Source of the DNA: Alistipes sp.
Lineage (GTDB): Bacteria; Bacteroidota; Bacteroidia; Bacteroidales; Rikenellaceae
Direction of reading: 5' to 3'
Assembly (NCBI GenBank): GCA_031285345.1
Contig: JAITWI010000055.1
Location: forward strand, 124,001 to 188,000
DNA: 64,000 nucleotides
Of this stretch, positions 17,094 to 27,478 are shown piece by piece. The notes beneath the pieces are model-generated. The model made no database searches and was not told the origin of the DNA. It saw only the letters and a list, made by a program, of their open reading frames with translations. The position numbers and the translations under genes were made by a program. Each line of letters begins with the position of its first letter. Position 1 is the stretch's first letter.

Positions 17094-17125
17094 CAAAGAT
17101 ATACAACATCGCGAAATTAAACAAA
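17094..17125 (-). promoter_or_regulatory. Promoter of the nuclease/receptor operon
   Basis: Minus-strand TTTG (17125-17122), exactly 20 nt, then TATCTTTG (17101-17094): a full match to the Bacteroidetes vegetative promoter. The leader before the ATG at 17045 would be about 42 nt. Confidence 0.7.
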
Positions 17126-17175
17126 CAAGTTCAATTTCGTTTCGGTTACATTTCTCCCGCGCCGGCGCGGGCGGC

Positions 17176-17490
17176 TTAGAGCAGAGCCTCGAACTTGGCT
17201 TTCAGCTCGGCTTTGCCCAGTGCGCCCACGTGGCGTTCGGCCAACTCTCCATCCTTGAAAAACAACAGGGTGGGGATGTTGCGCACCGAATATTTCATCG
17301 GCAGTTCGCGCTCCACGTCGACGTTGCACTTGCCCGCCACCACTCGGCCCTCGTACTCGACGGCCAACTCCTCCACATAGGGCGCTATCATTCTGCACGG
17401 GCCGCACCACTCAGCCCAAAAATCCACCATAAATGGTTTGCCGCTCGCCAGCAGCTCCGCGAAGTTCGCGCTTGTGATCTCCATTGCCAT
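17176..17490 (-). CDS. trxA: Thioredoxin
   Basis: A 104-residue single-domain thioredoxin with the active site WCGPC (Cys29, Cys32) and the cis-proline strand NIPTLLFFKDGE. No signal peptide, so a cytoplasmic disulfide reductant. It begins 3 nt after the dnaE stop and is almost certainly cotranscribed. The second in-frame ATG (MEIT) is an equally good start. Confidence 0.96.
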   Translation of the reverse strand: MAMEITSANFAELLASGKPFMVDFWAEWCGPCRMIAPYVEELAVEYEGRVVAGKCNVDVERELPMKYSVRNIPTLLFFKDGELAERHVGALGKAELKAKFEALL

Positions 17491-17493
17491 AAT

Positions 17494-20400
17494 TTACTGT
17501 ATTGTATATTTAATTTCGTTATCGTCCAAAAATCCGGTCAGCGGGCCCGACAGCCCCACCTTGCCGCGGCGCGAAAGCATTCTCACTCCTACGCCGCCCT
17601 TGCGGTCGACCACGTTGACGGCCAGGCGCAGCTCTCCCTCCGAGTCGCGCACCGTCCCTTCGAGCCCCGCAACCAGCGCGCCGTCTATCGCCTCGATGGG
17701 CAAAGTAACGCAAATTTCCTTTAAGTGGTTCTTTTCGACGTCGGATAGTTGCGTGATCGACCCCACGCGCGCCTCCAATTCGCCGTCGCGGCCGAAGCGG
17801 GGCTGTATTTTTCCCCTGATAAAGAGGAAATAGTCGGTGTAGAAAAAAATACGGTATTTCTCGTAATCCTTGTCGAACATCGTGAACTCGTGACTTCCGC
17901 CGTCGTAGTCCTCTATTTTGATGCGGCCGTAGGGTTTGCCCTTCTGCGAGACGAGGTTTTGAACACCCGTCACCATTCCCGCCACGGTGAAGTCGCGGTC
18001 GGCCTTGCCCGAGAGGTCTTGCAGGTCGTCGAGCGTGCTGGTGCACAGATGACGGATCACGGTCTGGTACTTGTCCAGCGGGTGCGACGACAGGAATATG
18101 CCTATCAACTCGCGCTCCTTGTTCAGCGTCTCCAACTCCGACCATACGTCGATGGTGGGTGTTGTCGGTTTTTGCACCGCCGCCTCCGAAGCGCCCATTC
18201 CGAAGAGGCTCTGCTGGGCGTTGTTCTTCTCGCTCTGCACCTTCGCCCCGTAGCGCATCAGCTGTTCGAGGAACGTTCCGGGCCCGTCGCCCGTGTCGGC
18301 TGCGAAGAAACGGCTGCGGTGGAATCCGGAGATTTCGTCGAGCGCGCCGGCTATGGCGAGACTTTCGAGGGTCTTTTTGTTGGCCGATTGCAGGTTGATG
18401 CGCTCGAAAAAATCGTATATGTCTTTGAAGCGTCCGTTCGCGGCGCGCTCCTCGATGATAAACCGCACCGCCGCGTCGCCCACCCCCTTGATGCCCGCCA
18501 GACCGAACCTCACGTCACCCGCCTTGTTGGACGAAAACTGATGGAAGCTCTCGTTCACGTCGGGGCCGAGCACGTTCATCCGCATCCGCTTGCACTCCTG
18601 CATGTAGAGGGTGATCTCCTTTATGTTGCCCAGGTTGCGGCTCAGCAGGGCGGCCATGAACTCTGATGGGTAGTGCGCCTTCAGCCAGCCGGTCTGGTAG
18701 GCCACGTAGGCGTAGCAGGTGGAGTGGCTCTTGTTGAACGCGTACGACGCGAAGGCCTCCCAGTCCGTCCAAATCTTCTCCACCATCTTGGGGTCGTGTC
18801 CCTTTTCGCGCGCACCCTCGATGAACACGGGTTTCATCTTGTCGAGCACCTCACGCTGCTTCTTACCCATCGCCTTGCGCAGGGTGTCGGCCTGACCGCC
18901 GGTGAAGCCCGCCAGCTTTTGCGACAGTAGCATCACCTGTTCCTGATAGACCGTGATGCCGTAGGTGTCGCTCAGATACTCCTCCATGTCGGCGATCTGG
19001 TAATTGACGGGCTCGTCGCCGTTCTTGCGGCGAATGAACTGCGGGATGTAGTCCATCGGCCCCGGGCGGTAGAGGGCGTTCATGGCTATCAAATCCTCGA
19101 AACGGGTGGGGCGCAGGTTTTTGAGGTGCTTGCGCATTCCGGCCGATTCGAACTGAAACAGGCCGTGGGTCTCGCCCCTCGAAAACAGCTCGTATGTCTT
19201 GGCGTCGTCCAGCGGCACCGCCTCGATGTCGATCTTCTCGCCGTGCACCTGCTCGATGTTGGCCAGCGCGTCCTTTATAATAGAGAGGGTGCGCAGACCC
19301 AAAAAGTCCATCTTGATGAGCCCCACGCTCTCCACCTGTCCTCCTTCGAACTGCACCACGTTCTTGAACTCGTCCGCCCCCTTTTTCGCCTCCTTGTCCT
19401 TCACCGTGGAGATGGGGGCATAGAGCTCCAGGTCGTCCTTGCCGATGATCACCCCGCAGGCGTGCACACCCGTCTGGCGCACCGACCCTTCTAACTTTTC
19501 GGCGTACTCCAGCGTCTTGCGGATCGTGGGGTTGGGGGAGTCTTTTTCCGCCCGCATCTCGGCCGACACTTCGTACACGTGCTCGAACGCGCTCTGACCC
19601 TTCTTGGGGTCGAGGCGGTCGGGAATGAGCTTTGCCAGCCTGTCGCTCTCGTTCAGCGGCAGCTTCTGCACCCGCGCCACATCCTTGATGGCCATCTTGG
19701 GGGCCATGCACCCGAAGGTGACTATCTGCGCGACACGCTTTTTGCCATATTTTTCGGTGACGTAGTTCAATACGTCGGCGCGACCGTCTTCATCGAAGTC
19801 GATATCGACGTCGGGCAGCGAAATTCGGTCGGGGTTGAGGAATCGCTCGAACAGCAGGTTGTACCGCAGCGGGTCGATGTTGGTGATTCGCAGCGCATAA
19901 GCAACCACCGACCCCGCAGCCGAACCGCGTCCGGGACCAACCGACACCCCCATCTCGCGGGCGGCGCGGATGAAGTCCCACACTATGAGGAAGTAGCCCG
20001 GAAAGCCCATCCAGCGAATGGTGTCGAGCTCGAACTTCAACCGCTCGCGGATTTTATCGGAAAGTTCCTCACCGTAGCGTTCGTGTGCCCCCTTGTGCGC
20101 CAGATGGTCGAGGTAGCGGTTCTGCTGCTCTATCATCTCTTCGCCGGCGAGGTTTTCGGCCTCCACGAACTCCGCCGGAGGGGCGAAATCGGGCATCAGC
20201 GGCTCGTGGTTGAGTGAGTAGGTCTCTATCTTGTCGGCTATTTCCAAAGTGGTCGCCAGCGCCTCGGGATGGTCGGGAAACAGGACGGCCATCTCGTCGG
20301 GGGTTTTCAGCCACTCCGAAAAGGTGTAGCGCATCCTCTTAGGGTCGTCCAGATCGCGGCCCGTACTCAGGCATATCAGGTGGTCGTGCGCCTCGGCGTC

Positions 20401-21060
20401 GGCGGCCTCCACAAAGTGCACGTCGTTCGACACTATATATTTGACGCCCAACTTGCGGCCGATCTCCACCAACTCCTTGTTCACCTTCTGTTGGCAGTCG
20501 TAGACTTCGTTGTCGGCGGCGGGATTGAGGGTCGGCAGCAGCTGCATCTCCAGATAGTAGTCGTCGCCGAAAATGGCTTTGAATTCGGCGGCGATGGCTT
20601 CGGCTCCGGCGAGGTCGCCCCGCAGGATGGCCTGCTGAACCTCGCCCCCGATACACGCCGAGCAGCAGACGAGGCCCTCGCCGTGTTCGCGCAACAGCGT
20701 CTTGTCGATACGCGGCTTGTAGTAAAACCCCTCCGTCCACGAGTAGCTGACTATCTTGCAGAGATTTTGGTAGCCCTTTAGATTTTTAGCCAATAGGATA
20801 AGGTGGTCACCCGCCTTTTCGTCCTTGTCGGCCACGAAACGGTCGCGCACCACATAGACCTCGCAGCCCAGGATCGGTTTGATGCCCGCCTTGGTGGCCA
20901 CGTCGTGAAACTCCTTGGCGCCGTACATGTTGCCGTGGTCGGTGATGGCAATGGCCGACATGCCCAACTTGCCCGCACGCGAAATGAGCTTGCGGATATC
21001 CGACGCTCCGTCGAGGATCGAATACTGAGTGTGGACGTGGAGGTGTACGAATTCTGCCAT
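17494..21060 (-). CDS. dnaE: DNA polymerase III subunit alpha
   Basis: A 1188-residue replicative polymerase of the DnaE type. The N-terminal PHP domain begins FVHLHVHTQYSILDG with DHGNMYG; the polymerase core has the catalytic PDVDIDFDEDGR; a helix-hairpin-helix (AGIKGVGDAA) and a late OB fold (about 990-1070, FTVAGMVTGVQ) follow. The start MAEFVHLHVH is at the ATG 21060; a TTG nine bases earlier is possible but not needed. Full length for the family, no insertions of note. Followed at once by trxA. Confidence 0.97.
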   Translation of the reverse strand: MAEFVHLHVHTQYSILDGASDIRKLISRAGKLGMSAIAITDHGNMYGAKEFHDVATKAGIKPILGCEVYVVRDRFVADKDEKAGDHLILLAKNLKGYQNLCKIVSYSWTEGFYYKPRIDKTLLREHGEGLVCCSACIGGEVQQAILRGDLAGAEAIAAEFKAIFGDDYYLEMQLLPTLNPAADNEVYDCQQKVNKELVEIGRKLGVKYIVSNDVHFVEAADAEAHDHLICLSTGRDLDDPKRMRYTFSEWLKTPDEMAVLFPDHPEALATTLEIADKIETYSLNHEPLMPDFAPPAEFVEAENLAGEEMIEQQNRYLDHLAHKGAHERYGEELSDKIRERLKFELDTIRWMGFPGYFLIVWDFIRAAREMGVSVGPGRGSAAGSVVAYALRITNIDPLRYNLLFERFLNPDRISLPDVDIDFDEDGRADVLNYVTEKYGKKRVAQIVTFGCMAPKMAIKDVARVQKLPLNESDRLAKLIPDRLDPKKGQSAFEHVYEVSAEMRAEKDSPNPTIRKTLEYAEKLEGSVRQTGVHACGVIIGKDDLELYAPISTVKDKEAKKGADEFKNVVQFEGGQVESVGLIKMDFLGLRTLSIIKDALANIEQVHGEKIDIEAVPLDDAKTYELFSRGETHGLFQFESAGMRKHLKNLRPTRFEDLIAMNALYRPGPMDYIPQFIRRKNGDEPVNYQIADMEEYLSDTYGITVYQEQVMLLSQKLAGFTGGQADTLRKAMGKKQREVLDKMKPVFIEGAREKGHDPKMVEKIWTDWEAFASYAFNKSHSTCYAYVAYQTGWLKAHYPSEFMAALLSRNLGNIKEITLYMQECKRMRMNVLGPDVNESFHQFSSNKAGDVRFGLAGIKGVGDAAVRFIIEERAANGRFKDIYDFFERINLQSANKKTLESLAIAGALDEISGFHRSRFFAADTGDGPGTFLEQLMRYGAKVQSEKNNAQQSLFGMGASEAAVQKPTTPTIDVWSELETLNKERELIGIFLSSHPLDKYQTVIRHLCTSTLDDLQDLSGKADRDFTVAGMVTGVQNLVSQKGKPYGRIKIEDYDGGSHEFTMFDKDYEKYRIFFYTDYFLFIRGKIQPRFGRDGELEARVGSITQLSDVEKNHLKEICVTLPIEAIDGALVAGLEGTVRDSEGELRLAVNVVDRKGGVGVRMLSRRGKVGLSGPLTGFLDDNEIKYTIQ

Positions 21061-21066
21061 TTGGGG

Positions 21067-21074
21067 CAAAGTTA
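21067..21074 (-). promoter_or_regulatory. Possible -7 element for dnaE
   Basis: Minus-strand TAACTTTG fits TAnnTTTG, but no TTTG is found 19-21 nt upstream. Its end is only 6 nt from the dnaE ATG, so use of this site would give a nearly leaderless message. Confidence 0.3.
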
Positions 21075-21125
21075 AGGAATTTTAGTGTAATTTTACATTC
21101 CGTTACCAAGCTTTTACGCTCCGTT

Positions 21126-23540
21126 ATGACTTACGCCGATCTGATATTACCCGTCGCGGGACCGTGCTACACCTTTTCGGTGGGGGATGAGTTGGCGGCT
21201 TCGGTCGCTCCCGGGTGCGCCGTGTCGGTGCAGTTCGGCGCGGGCGGGCGCAAGATCGTCGGCGGAATCGTTCGGCGGATGCACGGCGAAAAGCCACCCT
21301 ACGCGCGCGTCAAACCGGTGCTGTCGCTGCTCTTTCCCGAGCCGCTGGTGTCGCCCGCGCAGTTGAGGTTGTGGGAGTGGATGGCCGACTACTATATGTG
21401 TACCGCGGGCGAGGTGATGAGGGCGGCGCTGCCGGCGATGCTCAAACCGGCCGGCTTTTCGGCCGAAGAGTTCGCGGCGGACGAGTTTCGCGGGAGGACG
21501 GTGCGGATGGTGGCTCTTTCGGCAGCACTTTCGGAGTCTTCGGAGGGAGTGGGTGTTTCAGGGGTTTCGAAGGGAGTTGAGGTTTCAGAGGTTTCGGAGG
21601 GTGCGGCGCTTTCGGGCGAGACGGCCTTCAACGAGGCGTGCGAAAAACTTCGCCGCCGCGCCCCAAAACAGTACGAGGCTTTGGTGGAGATCGCCGGGGC
21701 GTGCGGTTTCGGCGCCGTTTCCGGCGAAATCGCGCGCGCAAGCCTGAAAGCCGACACCACGATTCCGAAGGTCGAAGTTCCACGCTCGAACCTGAAAGCA
21801 GACTCCGCGACCCTCGCCGCGCTGCAAAAAAAGGGGCTCGTCACGATCGACGAACGCCCCGCCCGCGAAGACGACATCCGATTCTCGACGTTTAATTTAC
21901 CGGAACTATCTACGGCTCAGCAGACCGCACTCGACGGATTGCGCGAGGCGTTGCGGTCGAAAGATACGGCGCTGTTGTTCGGGGTGCCGGCGAGCGGCAA
22001 GAGCGAGGTGGCTTTCCACGCCATCGCCGGAACGCTGGACAAGGGGCGCGATGTGCTCTTGCTGTTGCCCGAAATCTCGCTCACCACGCAGTTCGTCGGG
22101 CGGGTCAAAAAAGCGTTCGGCGAGCGGGTGGTGCTCTACCACTCGGGGTTGTCGGATCGCCGTCGCGCCGAGGCCTATGTCCGTGTGGCACGTTCGGGCG
22201 GAGCGGAGGCGGAAGGGAATCGCGGTGGCGGGACGCTTGTGGTGGGCACCCGTTCGGCCATCTTTTTGCCTCTGCCGCGTTTAGGTTTGGTGGTGGTCGA
22301 CGAGGAGCAGGACGCAAGCTACAAACAGCAGGATCCGGCTCCCAGATATAACGCGCGCGACGCGGCGGTGGTGTTGGCGCGCCTCTCGAAAGCCAAAGTC
22401 GTTTTGATGAGCGCCACCCCCTCGCTCGAAACGTGGCTCAACGCCGATAGCGGCAAGTACGGGTTGGTGGAACTCGGCGAACGTTACGGCGGTACGCTGC
22501 CGCCCGAGGTGATAATCTCCGACACCCTTAGGGCGGCGAAACGCGGCGAGCGCAAGTCTCACTTCAACAAAGAGCTGCTCGACAGGATGCGGGCGGCTTT
22601 GGCGCGCGGCGAACAGGTGGTGCTGTTTCAGAACCGCCGCGGCATGGCGCCCTTCGCGGAGTGTCCCGATTGCGGATTCGTGCCGCGGTGCGACCATTGC
22701 GCCATCCCGATGACCGCCCACCGTCGCGAACTGCGCTGCCACTACTGCGGTTCGGTGGCTCCGTCGCCCGCCGTTTGTCCCACCTGCGGGAGCGTCGGCA
22801 TAACGACGCGCGGATTCGGCACGGAGAAGATCGAGGACGAACTCGCGCGTCTTTTACCGGATGCGCGCGTCGCACGCCTCGACCGCGACAGCGCGGGCAG
22901 CGAACGGACATACGCGCGGATAATCGGCGATTTCGAGCATGGCGCGACCGACATTCTGGTCGGCACGCAGATGGTGACCAAAGGGTTGGACTTCGCGGGG
23001 GTGTCGCTGGTGGGGGTTCTCAACGCCGACAACCTCGTCAACCATCCCGACTTCCGCGCCTCTGAGCGGGCGTATCAACTCCTCGCGCAGGTGGCGGGAC
23101 GGGCGGGAAGGCGTGCCGAGAGGGGCGAAGTTGTGATTCAGACCGCCTCGCCCGGGAGCCGTCTCATAGCCCAGGCCGCGGCGGGCGACTATCGCGCGAT
23201 GGCCGCCGATATGCTCGCCGAACGGGTGATGTATGGCTATCCGCCCTACTCACGATTGGTTTCGGTGATGCTCCGCCACCCCGACCGCGCGGTTTTAGGT
23301 GCCGCGGCTTGCAGGTTTGGCGAACTGTTGGGGGGGCACTTCGGCGACCGGCTGTTGGGGCCCGAGGCCCCGGTGACGGAGAAGATAAAGGGTGAGTTCG
23401 CGCTCGTGTTCCTGCTGAAAATCCCGCGGGGCGAGTCTGCCTCTGAGGTGCGCGAAACGGTGCGCCGCGCCACGGCGGCGTTGCTGTCCGACCCGGAGTT
23501 CCGAAAAGCCACCGTCACGCCGAACGTAGACCCGATGTAA
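21126..23540 (+). CDS. priA: Primosomal protein N' (replication-restart helicase)
   Basis: An 804-residue PriA that reloads the replisome at stalled forks. The helicase motifs are visible: Walker A GVPASGKSE, Walker B DEEQ (DEEH is more usual), MSATPS, QNRRG and GTQMVTKGLDF. Two zinc-binding clusters lie between (CPDCGFVPRCDHC, CHYCG..., CPTCG). Two inserted stretches lie in the region between the N-terminal domain and the helicase core: residues 133-166, built of VSEVSEG-like repeats, and 206-228 with two LKAD copies. It diverges from dnaE. Confidence 0.95.
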   Translation: MTYADLILPVAGPCYTFSVGDELAASVAPGCAVSVQFGAGGRKIVGGIVRRMHGEKPPYARVKPVLSLLFPEPLVSPAQLRLWEWMADYYMCTAGEVMRAALPAMLKPAGFSAEEFAADEFRGRTVRMVALSAALSESSEGVGVSGVSKGVEVSEVSEGAALSGETAFNEACEKLRRRAPKQYEALVEIAGACGFGAVSGEIARASLKADTTIPKVEVPRSNLKADSATLAALQKKGLVTIDERPAREDDIRFSTFNLPELSTAQQTALDGLREALRSKDTALLFGVPASGKSEVAFHAIAGTLDKGRDVLLLLPEISLTTQFVGRVKKAFGERVVLYHSGLSDRRRAEAYVRVARSGGAEAEGNRGGGTLVVGTRSAIFLPLPRLGLVVVDEEQDASYKQQDPAPRYNARDAAVVLARLSKAKVVLMSATPSLETWLNADSGKYGLVELGERYGGTLPPEVIISDTLRAAKRGERKSHFNKELLDRMRAALARGEQVVLFQNRRGMAPFAECPDCGFVPRCDHCAIPMTAHRRELRCHYCGSVAPSPAVCPTCGSVGITTRGFGTEKIEDELARLLPDARVARLDRDSAGSERTYARIIGDFEHGATDILVGTQMVTKGLDFAGVSLVGVLNADNLVNHPDFRASERAYQLLAQVAGRAGRRAERGEVVIQTASPGSRLIAQAAAGDYRAMAADMLAERVMYGYPPYSRLVSVMLRHPDRAVLGAAACRFGELLGGHFGDRLLGPEAPVTEKIKGEFALVFLLKIPRGESASEVRETVRRATAALLSDPEFRKATVTPNVDPM

Positions 23541-23633
23541 GCCTGCCGGTTCCCAACGTCAATCCCCAACGTCGATCCGATGTGGCGACTGGGGTCATAC
23601 CCCTGCCGGACGCCGCCCCTGCGAGGAGACAAT

Positions 23634-24446
23634 CTATTTGCCGTTGATGTAGCTCTCGCGTATGCCGGCGATGACGGCGTTGGAAAACCCATGCTCCTCC
23701 ATAGCGTTGAGCCCCTTGATGGTGTAGCCGCCGGGGGTGACCACGCGGTCGATCTCGATCTCCGGGTGGTCGCCGTTCTCTATCAGCAGATCCACCGCCC
23801 CTTTGATTGTTTGGAGCACTATGGTGTGAGCGTCGGAAGCGGTGAATCCGGCTTCTATGGCTCCGTTCATCGAAGCCCTCACATATCGCATGATGTAGGC
23901 TATGCCGCACGAGCCGACCGCCATGGCCGCCGGAAGCAACCGCTCGGGGATCACCATCGTGCGACCCATCTCGTCGAAAATAGCCTCGGCGAGCTTGATT
24001 TGCGCCGAGTTGGCGTTGCGCGACGATATGAAGGTGATGCTTTCGCCGATCGAGACGGCTATGTTGGGCACGATGCGGAAGATGACTGGCTCTATTTTGG
24101 GCTTTTTGCAGTCGCCGAGTATGCATTTGTCCAGATCCTCGAAATCGACCCCGGCGACGACAGAGAAGAATATCTGCCGCTTGATGTCCATCAGGTCGCG
24201 CCCCTCTTCGAAAACGTCGCACACGGCGTGGGGCTTGACGGCGATGATGAATATGTCGGTGTCGGGAATCGACTTCCTCAAGTCGGTGGTCAGATTGAAC
24301 GGCAGACCCGTCGCGTGCATCTTTTCGAGCGAACGCGGGTTGTGGTCCACGCAGGTTATGTTTTGCGCGTTGATAAAAGTGCCCTTTGCAAGGCCGCAGG
24401 CGATGGCTCCTCCGAGGTTGCCGGCGCCGATAATAGTTACCCTCAT
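23634..24446 (-). CDS. proC: Pyrroline-5-carboxylate reductase
   Basis: A 270-residue NAD(P)H-dependent enzyme making the last step of proline synthesis. The Rossmann motif is MRVTIIGAGNLGGAIACGL; later come AVKPHAV, a PNIAVSIGES strand and the C-terminal signature region TPGGYTIKGLNAMEEHGF. The start is fixed by the Rossmann strand at residue 1; the open frame upstream is AT-rich intergenic sequence. It lies convergent to priA, with 93 nt between the stops. Confidence 0.95.
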   Translation of the reverse strand: MRVTIIGAGNLGGAIACGLAKGTFINAQNITCVDHNPRSLEKMHATGLPFNLTTDLRKSIPDTDIFIIAVKPHAVCDVFEEGRDLMDIKRQIFFSVVAGVDFEDLDKCILGDCKKPKIEPVIFRIVPNIAVSIGESITFISSRNANSAQIKLAEAIFDEMGRTMVIPERLLPAAMAVGSCGIAYIMRYVRASMNGAIEAGFTASDAHTIVLQTIKGAVDLLIENGDHPEIEIDRVVTPGGYTIKGLNAMEEHGFSNAVIAGIRESYINGK

Positions 24447-24514
24447 AATATTTCCCGTTAGTAGTGATGCAAACGCGGCGGTCTGCGTTATGTAAAAATA
24501 ATGAAAAATTTTAA

Positions 24515-24522
24515 TAACTTTG
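24515..24522 (+). promoter_or_regulatory. -7 promoter element for eno
   Basis: TAACTTTG matches TAnnTTTG in AT-rich DNA; no clear TTTG lies 20 nt upstream. It would give a leader of about 60 nt, AT-rich, before the eno ATG at 24591. Confidence 0.45.
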
Positions 24523-24572
24523 CACGCAAGAAATCCGGGTATAACTTCAAGGACAAAGTAAATAACTTTTAA

Positions 24573-25892
<1,320 letters not shown>

Positions 25893-25910
25893 CGCTGAAC
25901 TATTTTTTTG

Positions 25911-25948
25911 AAAGAGCTCCCGCCGAAAACAGCGGGAGTTCTTTTGTT
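25911..25948 (+). terminator. Intrinsic terminator of eno
   Basis: CTCCCGC (25917-25923) pairs with GCGGGAG (25932-25938), extended outward by AAAGA/TCTTT with one G-T pair, then TTTTGTTT. It begins 19 nt past the eno stop. Confidence 0.85.
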
Positions 25949-25967
25949 TAAGTGAGTTACGGGCGGA

Positions 25968-27446
25968 CTATTCAATCGCTCCGGTGATGGTGCCGATGTA
26001 ACGGCCGCCGCCGTACGGAACTTCGCCATCTATCACTATTTGATAGTTGCCGTCGACGTGAGTCACCGTTACCGAGCCGCTACCGATAGCATAAAGAGCA
26101 TTGTTACTGGTTTGTACCGCTTGCAGAGCTATGTTTTGGCCGGTATATACCATATCGCGATACCCCGCACGCACGGTGTTCACAGCGTTATCGCCGGTTA
26201 TGGTATACTTTCCCTCGGGAATATTGCCCTCGACGCCTGCGGCTACGTTGAACGGAACTTCGAGAATCGACCAACCGCTTCCGTTGCCATCAATCTGACC
26301 CTCTCCCGTTACGGTGAGCGTATAGGTGTCCACTCCCGCGTAGGCGGCCGATTTGTATGCGATGCCCGCGATCTCCATCGTTCCCATATTCTTGACCGTT
26401 GCGTCGTAGTTGCCGTTGGTAACGTCGATCTTGCCTTCGTAGGTTCCGCGGAAGATGCCCTCTTGGTAGGGCAATTCGACCGTCACGACGTAGCCTTCGG
26501 AGTAGACGCCTATGATGTTGAACGTGCCCTCGGTTATTTCCCAGCTGTCGGCAACATCGCCGTCCGCGACAAGTTCGAGCACGGTCTTTCCGGTAACGGT
26601 GTACGGAGCCCGGGTGTCGGCGAGATTGTAGTCGCCGTTGGGAATGCCTAAGTATTGCAAAAACACGTCCCTGTCCACCTTGGGAGAGACCAGATCGAAG
26701 CTAATGCGGTAGCCGTCGCTTTCCGCGTCGCTCTCGAAGAGTTCCACGAGAAAGTTGTTGGTGTCGGCCGAGATTTCGGTGCCGTTATCGGTTCCGACGG
26801 CTTTGGTGAATGTCACCTCGGTCACGGGAATAGGCAGGGTGGTGAAGGTCGCCTCGTCAGCCCATTCGCTTGCCCTATCCATCGTTTCGTTCTTTTCGAT
26901 GGCGCGCACCGTCCATGTGTATTGCGTCTCGGCGGTGAGGTCGGTGAGGTCGTAGCTGTTTTCCGCTACCGGTATGAACTGCTCGTTGTCATCAATGCGC
27001 ACCTCATAGCCCGTGGCCCTTTCGACGATGTCCCATGTGAGGGTTGCGGTCGTCTGGGTCTTTTCGGTCGCGGCAAGATTCGTCGGCACTTCGAGAGGCG
27101 AGGCGGGAGTCGAGAAGGTCGCATCGGCGGACCATTCGCTATACACATCGCCGGTGAAGGCCTGCACCGCCCAAGTGTAATCCGATTCGGGGGAGAGTTC
27201 GGCGGCGGCGTATGTGTTGGAGGTGGCCAGGATGGGGTCTCCGTCATTGATCCTCACGTTGTAGCGTTCGGCACCCTCTACGGCATCCCAGGTGAGGGTG
27301 GCGCCCGTTGTGGTGACGCCGGACGAGGCGAGGTTAACGGGAGCGGTCAAATTAAGAGGCTCCGGGGTTTCAGGCGTTTTTTCGCAGGAGACGGCGAGCC
27401 CTATGACAAGGGCGCAGAATCCGGCCAGTTTTAATAGTTTTTTCAT
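25968..27446 (-). CDS. Fibronectin type III lipoprotein (paralogue B)
   Basis: A 492-residue lipoprotein (AVSC, Cys21). Two FN3 domains are visible at about 33-112 and 117-206, each with the pattern TGATLTWDAV.GAERYNVRI and YTWAVQAF. A beta-rich C-terminal region (about 210-492) with several repeats of about 80 residues follows, unlike anything I can name. It is a tandem paralogue of the protein encoded at 27479-28972, with the same signal peptide and FN3 layout, 32 nt apart. It is probably surface-exposed and may bind a glycan or protein; no enzyme motif seen. Confidence 0.8.
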   Translation of the reverse strand: MKKLLKLAGFCALVIGLAVSCEKTPETPEPLNLTAPVNLASSGVTTTGATLTWDAVEGAERYNVRINDGDPILATSNTYAAAELSPESDYTWAVQAFTGDVYSEWSADATFSTPASPLEVPTNLAATEKTQTTATLTWDIVERATGYEVRIDDNEQFIPVAENSYDLTDLTAETQYTWTVRAIEKNETMDRASEWADEATFTTLPIPVTEVTFTKAVGTDNGTEISADTNNFLVELFESDAESDGYRISFDLVSPKVDRDVFLQYLGIPNGDYNLADTRAPYTVTGKTVLELVADGDVADSWEITEGTFNIIGVYSEGYVVTVELPYQEGIFRGTYEGKIDVTNGNYDATVKNMGTMEIAGIAYKSAAYAGVDTYTLTVTGEGQIDGNGSGWSILEVPFNVAAGVEGNIPEGKYTITGDNAVNTVRAGYRDMVYTGQNIALQAVQTSNNALYAIGSGSVTVTHVDGNYQIVIDGEVPYGGGRYIGTITGAIE

Positions 27447-27478
27447 TTTGGCTTCGTTTTATGTGGATTTAATATAGT

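Noticed and set aside
23517..23590. Repeated AACGT...GATCCGATGT-like strings at the end of priA and just beyond
   Set aside because: Short and imperfect; probably a small local duplication past the stop codon with no clear structure.
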